A stretch of 64,000 nt of DNA from Streptomyces sp. TS71-3 (GTDB lineage: Bacteria > Actinomycetota > Actinomycetes > Streptomycetales > Streptomycetaceae), in NCBI RefSeq assembly GCF_018327685.1, contig NZ_BNEL01000003.1, positions 558,001 through 622,000 of the forward strand, read 5' to 3'. Of this stretch, positions 9,010 to 16,771 are shown piece by piece. Each line of letters starts with the position of its first letter. Position 1 is the first letter of the stretch. The notes under the pieces are model-generated. The model was given only the letters and a program-made list of their open reading frames with translations, was not told the DNA's origin and ran no database searches. Made by a program: the position numbers and the translations under genes.

Positions 9010-9566
9010 CGGCGACCTCCCCCGTCCGTTTGCGTGGGATCGTCGGCACGTCGGAGTGTCGGCGCACTTGTGAGCGATTTATTTCATTTCTGACCGAGGA
9101 TTGCACGTAGTTTGAAGTCCCCGCCAGAGCACATTCCCGGCAATCGGACGAGCGGCTGGCCGATATTCGCTCCTATGTTCGCAGCAAGATCTCCGAGCAC
9201 AGATCGCGATGGCGCACTTCCGTACCGCCAGCCCCATTCAGCCTCGGAACAGGGAACTGTCACTAGTCCAGTCACGGCGACGTCTGCCCTCGACGCCGGA
9301 CACAACCGGGCAGAACTGTGTTCGCGACCGGAAGAGTCCGTTCGCCCACCCCTTTGGCATATGCCAATGATTCAATTCTGTGCGGGAATGCAACAACATG
9401 GACGTTTGGCTTGGCTGCGTGTCAGTCATCGTTCTGCTGCGTTATGGGTAGCAAACAGACAGGAGCGACCCTTCGGGTCATCCCAGTGGCAGGGACCGCG
9501 AGGCGGTGGGTCGAGAACGCAGTCGGGGGCCGGTGAGACGGCCGTGTAGCCGGGGGGGGACAGCGT
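9010..9566. other. Intergenic region between divergent regulator and STAND gene
   Basis: 557 bases that must contain both promoters. It is AT-richer than average around 9060-9110 and 9360-9440. ORFs of up to 145 codons cross it on both strands, but none shows family motifs or a convincing ribosome site. The poly-G run and GGGGGGGACAG just before 9567 serve as the ribosome site of the STAND gene. Confidence 0.5.
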
Positions 9567-12158
9567 ATGGATGCGGTCACACGTGCCGACGTCAGAGCAC
9601 TGATCGTGCGGTCCCTCGGCGAGGCTGGCGAGGACCGACACGATCCGGATACGGCGGGTGGCGCGAGCGTCGAGGGCCGCTATCTGCGGCAGTCGTTATC
9701 GCTGCTCGTGCAAGGCATTGCACCACCGCCCGAATCGGCCTCCTGGGCGCAAGGCCACCTGGCTCCCGCCCCCGGGTCAGAGCCTGATGCCCCGGCCCCC
9801 CACCTCCCAGACCTCTGGTACCGGGTGCTCGAGGCTCCCCACGACCCGCACCCCGTGCGTGCCCTCGTCGACGAACTCTTCGCCGAGGCACGACGACGAC
9901 CGGTCCTGATGACCGCGCTGGCGGACCTCGTGCAACTGGTGGCGGATCCTGTCCTGGACGACGGAACGGTGCGGGCAGAGCCTGCGAGCCCGCCCCCATC
10001 TGTCACCAGCACTATCTCTGCCGGAGCTCAGCTCCACGGCCCGACTGTGCAAGCCGGCGACGTGCACGGTTCGATCCACATCCATACCGCAGCACCCGCA
10101 GTGTCAACGCCGTCGAACACTCCACCTCCGAGCCTCTCACCGGCACCTCACCAGCTTCCGCCCGTCCTGGCCAACTTCGCAGGCCGCACCCCCGACCTCG
10201 GCGCGCTCGACACGATGCTCGGGCGGAAGCCGGGAAACGCACCGCTACTGCTCGTCGTCAACGGGCCCCCGGGCGTCGGCAAGACGACCCTCGTCTCCGC
10301 GTGGCTGCACACCGTGGCGGAGGAGTTCCCGGACGGGCAGATGTACGCGGACCTGCGCGGTCACTCGGCCGAGCGGCCCGGGCAGCCGGCGGAGATCCTG
10401 GGGCAGTTCCTGCGGGCCCTGGGTGCCGCCTCCGTTCCCGCCGGAGCGAGCGAGCAGGTCTCCCTGTGGCGGTCCCTGACCGCCGGGCTGCGGCTCGCGG
10501 TCATGCTCGACAACGCCTTCAGCGCCGCTCAGGTCCGTCCGCTGCTGCCGGGCGGGCCGGGCAACGTCACCGTGGTCACCAGCAGGAACCGGCTCACGGG
10601 GCTGGGCGTGGACGGCGCGCGGTTCCACCCGCTGCGGGTGCTGGGCACCGGCGCGGGACTCGAACTCCTCGCCAGCGGCATCGGAGCGCAGCGCGTGGCG
10701 GCCGAGCCTGCGGCGGCACGGCGCGTGGCGGAGCTCTGCGGAGGGCTGCCGCTCGCCCTCTGCCTGGCCGCCGCCCGCCTCGCCGCCCGTCCCCGGCAGC
10801 CCGTCCAGAGCATGGCCGACGCCCTCGCCCGCGACGCGGGCCCGCTCGCCGTCCTCACCGTCGAAGGAGAAACCGCGGTGCGCAGCGCCCTCGACCTCTC
10901 GTACGCCGCCGTGAGCGACGGCGCCGCCCGCCTCTACCGCAGGCTGGGGGTGCTGCCCACAGGGACGTTCGACACCCGCGTCTGCGCGGCGGCCGGCGCG
11001 CTCCCCGTCGACGAGGCGGAGCTGCTCCTCGACGAGCTGATCGAGGCCAACCTCCTTGAGGACTCCGGACCGGGCCCCGACACCTGCCGCTTCCACGACC
11101 TCGTACGCGAGCACGCCCGCGAACGGGCCGCCGCCGAGGACGGGTCCGGGCAGACCGCCGCGGAGAGCATCCGGCGGGTCTGCGAGCTCCACCTCGCCAC
11201 CGCCACCGCCGCCGAGCAGCTGCTCACCCCGGAACAGCTCGTCCTCTCCCGCGACTACGCGTACCCGACCGGCGAACCGGCCGGGTTCGGCGGCGAGGCC
11301 CAGGCCCTGCACTGGCTCGACACGCAGCGCCAGAACCTGATGGCCTGCGTCCGGGCCGCGGCGGAACACGGGTGGTACGACACCGGGTGGCAGCTCGTCG
11401 ACGCGTGCTGGCCGCTGTTCCTGCGGCTGCGCCCCTACGACCTGTGGATCGAGGCCCACGAGATCGGCCTCGACTGCGCCCGCCGCTCCCGGCACCGCGA
11501 ACAGCGCGAGGCCGAGCGGCAGATGCTGAACTCCGGCGCCATCGGCCTCACCGCCGCCGGCCGCACCGGCACCGCCATCGCCTGGTACGAGGACGCCCTC
11601 GCGGCGGCCCGCGCCGCCGGTGACACCCGGGACGAGGGCCAGGCCCTGCACGGCCTGGGCACCTGCCACCACGACGCCGGACGCCCCGAGGAGGCGGCCG
11701 CGTTCCTGCACCGCGCGATCGACACCTGGCAGAGCTGCGGATACGAGCGCGGAGTGGGCCTGTCCCTGATCGTGCTCGGTGAGGTGCTGCTCGGCACCCG
11801 GCAGCCGGCGGAGGCGATCGACCGCCTCACCCGCGCCCACGGCATCCTCACCGACGTCCACGACTCCCACAGCACCGCCCGCGCGCTCGCGCTGCGCGGC
11901 CGCGCGAGGGTGGTCGCCGGCGACCACGAGGCCGGGGTGCGCGAACTCGACCGGGCGTTGGGCGTGTTCAGTGCCGCGGGCACGCTCTACTGGCAGGGCA
12001 GGACGCTGGAGATGCTCGGCGACAGCGCCCTGGAACGGGGCGACCGGGCAGCCGCCCTGGACCACTTCCAGCAGGCCATCACCCGCTACGAGACCACGGG
12101 GCCGACGGACGCACGGCGCGTGCGGGAACGGTTGAGCGAGGTGCCGGGGCGGGAGTGA
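9567..12158 (+). CDS. NB-ARC/TPR STAND NTPase without DNA-binding domain
   Basis: A protein of 863 residues. The N-terminal 135 residues form an unassigned helical domain. Residues 153-173 hold a short motif, HGPTVQAGDVHGSIHIH, of a kind common in actinobacterial STAND proteins just before the NTPase. NB-ARC follows with Walker A GPPGVGKT (233-240), LAVMLDNA as Walker B, and the GGLPLAL (GxP) motif. The C-terminal 350 residues are TPRs. It resembles the NTPase-TPR part of AfsR but lacks the winged helix and BTAD, so it is better seen as a signal-transduction or defence-type STAND switch. It is divergent from the AfsR-like gene. Partner and signal are unknown. Confidence 0.85.
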   Translation: MDAVTRADVRALIVRSLGEAGEDRHDPDTAGGASVEGRYLRQSLSLLVQGIAPPPESASWAQGHLAPAPGSEPDAPAPHLPDLWYRVLEAPHDPHPVRALVDELFAEARRRPVLMTALADLVQLVADPVLDDGTVRAEPASPPPSVTSTISAGAQLHGPTVQAGDVHGSIHIHTAAPAVSTPSNTPPPSLSPAPHQLPPVLANFAGRTPDLGALDTMLGRKPGNAPLLLVVNGPPGVGKTTLVSAWLHTVAEEFPDGQMYADLRGHSAERPGQPAEILGQFLRALGAASVPAGASEQVSLWRSLTAGLRLAVMLDNAFSAAQVRPLLPGGPGNVTVVTSRNRLTGLGVDGARFHPLRVLGTGAGLELLASGIGAQRVAAEPAAARRVAELCGGLPLALCLAAARLAARPRQPVQSMADALARDAGPLAVLTVEGETAVRSALDLSYAAVSDGAARLYRRLGVLPTGTFDTRVCAAAGALPVDEAELLLDELIEANLLEDSGPGPDTCRFHDLVREHARERAAAEDGSGQTAAESIRRVCELHLATATAAEQLLTPEQLVLSRDYAYPTGEPAGFGGEAQALHWLDTQRQNLMACVRAAAEHGWYDTGWQLVDACWPLFLRLRPYDLWIEAHEIGLDCARRSRHREQREAERQMLNSGAIGLTAAGRTGTAIAWYEDALAAARAAGDTRDEGQALHGLGTCHHDAGRPEEAAAFLHRAIDTWQSCGYERGVGLSLIVLGEVLLGTRQPAEAIDRLTRAHGILTDVHDSHSTARALALRGRARVVAGDHEAGVRELDRALGVFSAAGTLYWQGRTLEMLGDSALERGDRAAALDHFQQAITRYETTGPTDARRVRERLSEVPGRE

Positions 12159-12318
12159 GGCGCCGTCCGCCCCCGGTGGCCTGGGCGACCCGGGCCACCT
12201 GGGCCCCTTGGGCCCCTTGGGCCCACCGAGGCCACTGGGCGGCCCGGCCCGGATCCGGCCGCACCCTCGGCCGGCGAGCCGACCCGTCCGGTGGTCGGCC
12301 CGCCGGTGTGCCGAGGTC

Positions 12319-13464
12319 TCAGCACCTGAGGAGGACGGTGGCCGACGCCAGTTCGCCGAGGTTCCGGCCCGCCACGAGCCAGGCGTGCAGGCAGGACGGC
12401 AGGAGCAGGTGCGGCGAGGGGTGTGAGGGGCCGCCTACGCCGGACACGGCAGGGGACCGGCGCGCCCCGTCCGCCCCGGCACCGTCACCGGTATCCGAAC
12501 CCGTACCCGCTCCCCCGGCCCCCGCCGTGCCGCCCGCGCGCACGTTCGCCGCACCCGCACCGGCCGGTGACCGCCACGCGGTCCTGACGTGGTGGACGTC
12601 CCCCGCCGGCCGGGCGACGGACCAACCCCCGTCGGTGCGCGGCACCGCCGCCAGCAGGCATCCGGCGTGCCCCGCCGCCAGCTCCACCGCCGCCTCCACG
12701 GAACGCAGCGGGGAACGCGGCCGGCCGCTCAGCAGGACGTCGGCCTGATCGCACAGGTCCCGGTTGCCCCGGTGGGGCGGTGCGCACCCGGCGCCGGGCA
12801 CGCCTCGCACGGCGCCCTCCCCGCAACCGCCGTGCCGGAGACCGTCCACGTCCGCGACAACGTGCTCGTCCAGCTCGTGGAACCACGCCCCCGGCTCCCC
12901 GTTGACCGGCACGCCGGGCGCCTCGGCCTCCCACGCAAGCAGGGAGTACCCGTGCGGGCGCGCGGACCCCATCTGCCGTGCGCCCTCCGCGAAGCTCCGG
13001 CATTCCGCAAAGCTCCGGCATTCCGCAAAGCCCCGGCACTCCGCAAAGCCCCGGCACTCCCCGAAGCCCCGGCACTCCGCAAAGCCCCGGCACTCCCCGA
13101 AGCCCCGACACTCCGCAAAGCCCCGGTCCTCCCCGAAGCCCCGGCACTCCGCAGAGCTCCGACTCCCCCCGAAGCTCCGGCCCTCCCCGAAGCCAGGGCC
13201 CTCCGCGAAACGCCCGTTCCCCGTCCCACTCAAACCCTCCACACCCGGCCGCGAACCCGCGCCGGTGCGCCGCCCAGGCACGCCCCGGGCCACGGGAGTC
13301 GCCGCCCCGGGCCCCCGGACAGCCCGAAGATCCGGACCCCCGTCTCCCCCGGGCACCACCGTCACCACGAGCGCCGGCTCCCGAACGCAGCGGGCTCGCA
13401 GGGCGTCCCGCACCACCGCGTCGGGTACCTCGCCCAGGGCCGCCACCATGACGCAGCGCATCAC
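12319..13464 (-). CDS. Hypothetical protein with Cys-containing hexapeptide repeats
   Basis: A frame of 381 codons whose ATG overlaps the stop of the upstream gene (ATGA), which is the main argument that it is real. The N-terminus (MMRCVMVAALGEVPDAVVRDALRARC) looks like a folded alpha/beta start. Residues of about 90-160 are a tandem hexapeptide, consensus GFAECR or GFGECR; then comes a second ordered-looking part (GYSLLAWEAEAPG, AWFHELDEHVVADVDGL) with several Cys and His residues. No family was recognised. The opposite strand is also open through the region, so the coding call rests on the overlap and on the 18-bp period being a multiple of three. Confidence 0.55.
   Translation of the reverse strand: MMRCVMVAALGEVPDAVVRDALRARCVREPALVVTVVPGGDGGPDLRAVRGPGAATPVARGVPGRRTGAGSRPGVEGLSGTGNGRFAEGPGFGEGRSFGGSRSSAECRGFGEDRGFAECRGFGECRGFAECRGFGECRGFAECRGFAECRSFAECRSFAEGARQMGSARPHGYSLLAWEAEAPGVPVNGEPGAWFHELDEHVVADVDGLRHGGCGEGAVRGVPGAGCAPPHRGNRDLCDQADVLLSGRPRSPLRSVEAAVELAAGHAGCLLAAVPRTDGGWSVARPAGDVHHVRTAWRSPAGAGAANVRAGGTAGAGGAGTGSDTGDGAGADGARRSPAVSGVGGPSHPSPHLLLPSCLHAWLVAGRNLGELASATVLLRC
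12983..13198. repeat. 18-bp tandem repeat (about 12 units)
   Basis: Degenerate 18-bp units (plus-strand form CACTCCGCAAAGCCCCGG) alternate between CCGCAAAG and CCCCGAAG variants. Inside the minus-strand frame they encode GFAECR/GFGECR hexapeptides. Confidence 0.9.
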
Positions 13465-14804
13465 GCCGACACCTCCGCAGGCCCCGCGCCGGGGCGCCCG
13501 GGGCCCACGCCCGGCGCCGTCCAGGAGTCGAGCGCCGGCGGCAGCGGGAGCGGAACGGTCACCGGTTCGTGGGCCGGCTGCCCGAGGCCGAGGAGCCGGT
13601 ACATCAGGCGGCGCATGTTGCGGTTGAAGCGGCCCGGCTCGGAGGTGATCCGGGCGGCGACGGCGGCGTACTCGTCCCTGCGGTACTCGGCCAGCGCGTA
13701 CTCCAACTGCTCGGGGAGCGTGGGAGTCGGCGAGAGCGCGGGCGCGGTCGTGGCGAGGGCGGCGGCGGGCGAGGCCGGGTTGATCTCCTGTTCCGGCGAG
13801 GCCGCCAGCAGGATCGGCGCACCGGTCAGCGTGCCGTACAGGGTGACCGAGCCGTGGTCGCCGATGATCCAGTCACCGGCCAGCAGCACGGGGCGCCAGT
13901 CGGCCTCTGGCGGCACGACCGCGACCCCGCGCCGCATCCAGTACGCCAGCCACGTCCGCACCTGCCAGGCGCTGTGTCCCGACCACACGTTGGGGTGCAC
14001 CAGGACGGCGATGCGGAACCGGTCCGCGGGCAGCTCCGCGGTCAGCCGGGGCAGCAGCGCTTCGATCCGCCCGAACGACGAGTGCGGACCCCATGTGGAC
14101 ACGGCGACCACCAGGTGCCGGCCGTCGTCGGCACCGAGCGCACGGCGGTACGCGGCGCGGTGCGGCAGGCTCGCGGCGATCCGGTCGTGGACCGGGTCCC
14201 CGACGACGCTGGCCACCGGCAGCGCCTCGGGGCAGCTCTGCGCCAGTACCCGCAGTTCGTCGGAGTGCGGCAGCACCAGCGCGGCCGGGAGGGTGCGGCC
14301 GTCCGGCAGGATGTCGCGGCGGCGCAGCCCGGCTACCCCGGCCTCCGCGGGGCCGGCCTCCGTGATCCGCTTGAGGTACGCGGCGCCGTGCGGCAGCGCG
14401 ACCAGTGGCGCCTGGACGTCGCAGACACCGCCGGGGCCGGCGGCCAGGGCGAGATCGAAGGTCATCCTGGTGGCGGTCTCCCAGGGCACCACCGCGCTGC
14501 CCAACCCCGCCAGGAAGCGGGGCACCTCGTCACCGAAGACGTGCGGCGGCGCGGTGAACAGCACCTGGATCCGGAAATCGGCCTCCAGCAGCGCGAGGAC
14601 GTCGAGCAGCCGCTTGACGTACGTGACGGTGTGCACGATGGCCAGGACGCGCTTGGTCCCCACCATCGTGAGCCACTGGCGGCCGGAGGACGGGCCGCCC
14701 GCGGCTGCCCGGCCGCCGGCGGACCCGTGCGCGCCGGCCTCGCTGCCCTGGTCTCCGGGCAGCCCGGGCGAGGGCGGCGATGTGGCGGTGTTCCAGACGG
14801 ACAT
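13461..14804 (-). CDS. GT-B-like transferase resembling CDP-glycerol glycerophosphotransferases
   Basis: 447 residues from the ATG at 14804, chosen for the GGGGGAAG ribosome site; the frame is open for 87 further codons upstream but reads as non-coding. Two Rossmann-like halves are suggested by KRVLAIVHTVTYVKRLLDVL and by LVVAVSTWGPHSSFGRIEAL. A late segment, WIIGDHGSVTLYGTLTGAPI, resembles the acceptor/nucleotide site of TagB/TagF-like glycerophosphotransferases and related GT-B enzymes (D/H-x-S-S pattern followed by a gate sequence). No membrane segment or signal was seen, so the protein is probably cytoplasmic. It is translationally coupled to the hexapeptide-repeat protein. The fold call is moderate; the substrate is unknown. 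Confidence 0.55.
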   Translation of the reverse strand: MSVWNTATSPPSPGLPGDQGSEAGAHGSAGGRAAAGGPSSGRQWLTMVGTKRVLAIVHTVTYVKRLLDVLALLEADFRIQVLFTAPPHVFGDEVPRFLAGLGSAVVPWETATRMTFDLALAAGPGGVCDVQAPLVALPHGAAYLKRITEAGPAEAGVAGLRRRDILPDGRTLPAALVLPHSDELRVLAQSCPEALPVASVVGDPVHDRIAASLPHRAAYRRALGADDGRHLVVAVSTWGPHSSFGRIEALLPRLTAELPADRFRIAVLVHPNVWSGHSAWQVRTWLAYWMRRGVAVVPPEADWRPVLLAGDWIIGDHGSVTLYGTLTGAPILLAASPEQEINPASPAAALATTAPALSPTPTLPEQLEYALAEYRRDEYAAVAARITSEPGRFNRNMRRLMYRLLGLGQPAHEPVTVPLPLPPALDSWTAPGVGPGRPGAGPAEVSA

Positions 14805-15244
14805 GACTTCCCCCGTGCTTCCTCTGCCGCCGCGCGGAGGGACTCCCCGGTGCCGGCAGATCGATCGGAACGTTCGGCTGACGGGGCCCGCGGTCCACAG
14901 GCCCCGCAGGGGGTTGTCACCGGTCGGTCCGACGGATGGCCTGCCAAATGCTCGACCAACCCTTGCCGTTGCCTTGCAGAAACCTTGCCGGGCCCCGGCG
15001 GCCGGAGCACACCGGGCGCAGTGGGGGGGGCTCCGGGGCTCGACACGGCGCGGTCCAGGGCGCACGCCGCGCGCTCGCGACGCTCCGCAACGCGCCGGCG
15101 CCGCCTCGCCGCACCGGGGGAACAGCCACCCCCTCGCACGCGGAGTGGCCGACGCGAGTCGCCGGCACCGCCCACCTGCGGTCCGTGCTCACCGCGGCGG
15201 GTGTCCGCGGACGGTCGTCAGGCGAGACTCCCGGGCCGGCCGCC
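14805..15244. other. Upstream region of the GT-B-like operon
   Basis: 440 bases with no gene I can support. Several ORFs span it on both strands but none has domain motifs. It includes a G9 run near 15020. The region must hold the promoter of the minus-strand operon. Confidence 0.4.
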
Positions 15245-15246
15245 TA

Positions 15247-15476
15247 GGTCGTGTCCGGCGGATCTTCGTGGGCCCGCGACTCCCCCACTGCCTGAAGGGC
15301 GTGGGTGGGGGTACCTCCCACGCCCGTTCAGGGCAGTGGGGGAGTGCCCCCAGTACCGCACCTCGCCGCGTTGTCGGAGTCATCCGAGTACGCCCCGTAC
15401 GAGGACGATCCTCCGCCTTGCGATGCACGGCACCAGACGCCGCAGGCTGATCCACGAAGATCCGCCGGACACGACC
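15247..15476. mobile_element. MITE-like element with perfect 25-bp terminal inverted repeats
   Basis: The two ends (15247-15271 and 15452-15476) are exact 25-bp inverted repeats starting GGTCGTGTCC, and both are flanked by TA, a likely target duplication. The 230-bp interior encodes no transposase. It holds a long hairpin (15279-15344, CTCCCCCACTGCC to GGCAGTGGGGGAG) and a 25-bp motif (15414-15438) that recurs in the element at 55602-55800. This is best read as a non-autonomous derivative of an IS630/IS5-type insertion sequence. Confidence 0.8.
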
Positions 15477-15665
15477 TAACCCGTACGGCTCTCGGACCCG
15501 ATATGGGCGAGTTGGGCGGTGAGGATCTCTTCGAAGGCGGCGCGGCGGTCGGCCCCGAGAGGGCGGATGCCGCGGGCGAAGTGGGACAGGGCGGGGAAGC
15601 GCTCGGGGTCGGCGCCGAGTACCGCGACCCGGAACAGCTCCATGCCCCAGTTCGCCGCGGTCTGG
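15476..15665 (-). pseudogene. C-terminal remnant of a TetR-family regulator
   Basis: Read on the minus strand, the 190 bases encode about 62 residues (NWGMELFRVAVLGADPERF, ALSHFARGIRPLG, FEEILTAQLAHIGSESR) that look like the ligand-domain end of a TetR regulator. There is no helix-turn-helix and no start. The TAG stop is formed by the TA flank plus the first base of the neighbouring inverted-repeat element. It abuts the N-terminally truncated hydrolase remnant, facing away from it. Confidence 0.6.
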
Positions 15666-15666
15666 G

Positions 15667-16382
15667 GACGCTCAGAGCCTGGACGACAACCGGTTCACGC
15701 GCTTCCACGCCGCCGAGCTGATCGCGATGGGCGTCACCGCACCTGCCACCGGCGCCCCGGGCGGCACTCCGGGGGTGTACTCCAACACCCACTACCTGCT
15801 CCTCGGCGAGCTCCTGGAACGGGTGACCGGCACCACGGCCGAGCGGTACATCACCCGGAACGTCATCGAGCGCGCCGGCCTCCGCGACACCGAACTGCCC
15901 ACCGGACCGCACGTCGACGGGCCGCACTCGCGGATCTACGAGTCGTGGTTCGGCATGATCGACCCGCCACGCGACTACAGCGTCTACGACATGTCGTGGG
16001 TGGGGCCGGCGGCCTCGCTGACATCGACCGTCACGGACCTCAACCGCTTCTACGCGATGCTGCTGGCCGGCGAGATCGTCAGCCCGTCGTCGCTGGCGCA
16101 GATGCAACGCACCGTCCGGATCGCCTCCCAGGAGGGAAGGACGATCGACTACGGCCTCGGCCTGCATCCGATGGAGGGTGCCGATCAGGGCGCGTTCTGG
16201 GGCCACGGCGGAACGGTCTGGGGCGGCGGAGCGCTGGCCATGATCCGTGCGGACGGCACGCGGCAGATGGCCGTCGCGGTGAACCTGCAGAGGTGGAACA
16301 AGCTCGACTCCTCGGGCAGGCCGGGGCCCCTGCCATCGACGAGGCACTCGCGGCGCTCTACCGCGTGGCGATGTACGGCTGA
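15667..16382 (+). pseudogene. Truncated, frameshifted serine hydrolase (beta-lactamase class C-like)
   Basis: The readable frame starts at AQSLDDNRFTRF and continues through GGTPGVYSNTHYLLLGELLE (YxN motif), SLTSTVTDLNRFY and WGHGGTVWGG (HGG, counterpart of KTG). The N-terminal domain with the catalytic SxxK is missing. Near 16310-16325 the frame shifts: the continuation AIDEALAALYRVAMYG, ending with the stop at 16380-16382, lies in another frame. Both defects mark it as a dead gene. An ATG-initiated fragment from 15727 would lack the nucleophile. Confidence 0.75.
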
Positions 16383-16641
16383 CCAGCGGGAGTGTGTCCG
16401 GTACGCACGACCTCCGGGCTCCGCGCGTCGGATCGGGCGCCCGCCTTGATCCCGATCACCGGATCCGACGCGCGCCCTGATCCCGTATCACCGGATCGGA
16501 CACACACCCTCATCCCGTGTCACGGGGTGGGAGGCACAGGCCCCGATCCGGTGACACAGAAAGGATCCGGCTCCACCTCACACGCACCCGCGCCACCACC
16601 CGCCGCGTTACACCGGTGAAGTCCCGGACGCTTCCGGTGTC
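16383..16641. other. Intergenic spacer with short degenerate repeats
   Basis: About 260 bases. Around 16430-16560 a loosely repeated GATCCCG/ATCACCGGATC pattern recurs three or four times. No gene was seen. Confidence 0.4.
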
Positions 16642-16671
16642 TTGACGAACCTTTGGGCTACCCACCACGAT
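16642..16671 (+). promoter_or_regulatory. Candidate promoter of the GH9 cellulase gene
   Basis: TTGACG at 16642-16647, then CACGAT at 16666-16671 with 18-nt spacing. It lies just upstream of the CebR-type palindrome, so a repressor bound there would overlap the transcription start. Confidence 0.45.
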
Positions 16672-16675
16672 GCGG

Positions 16676-16689
16676 TGGGAGCGCTCCCA
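16676..16689. promoter_or_regulatory. CebR-type operator
   Basis: The perfect 14-bp palindrome TGGGAGCGCTCCCA matches the site known to be bound by CebR, the cello-oligosaccharide-responsive LacI-family repressor of Streptomyces. It sits about 83 bases upstream of the cellulase start, which fits cellobiose/cellotriose induction. Confidence 0.9.
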
Positions 16690-16771
16690 TACCTCTGTGC
16701 CCGCAACCCCGGGTGTGGGCCGCTCCCTTCCGATGGTCATTTCGCACCCCCACGAACGAAAGGACCGCACC

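Noticed and set aside
9112..9549. 145-codon plus-strand ORF between the regulator and STAND genes
   Set aside because: No ribosome site, no motif, and it occupies the region that must hold two promoters.
12985..13200. CRISPR array at the 18-bp repeats
   Set aside because: Units are contiguous without spacers, the period is a multiple of three inside a frame, and no cas genes are present.
12589..15450. Plus-strand frame of 953 codons opposite the GT-B-like gene
   Set aside because: It is the antisense shadow of two minus-strand genes. Its product is Pro/Arg-rich with no domain motifs and no ribosome site, while the minus strand has family-like motifs and an ATGA overlap.
15727..16449. Functional serine hydrolase from the ATG at 15727
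   Set aside because: It lacks the N-terminal SxxK nucleophile and the C-terminus is frameshifted, so it was called a pseudogene.
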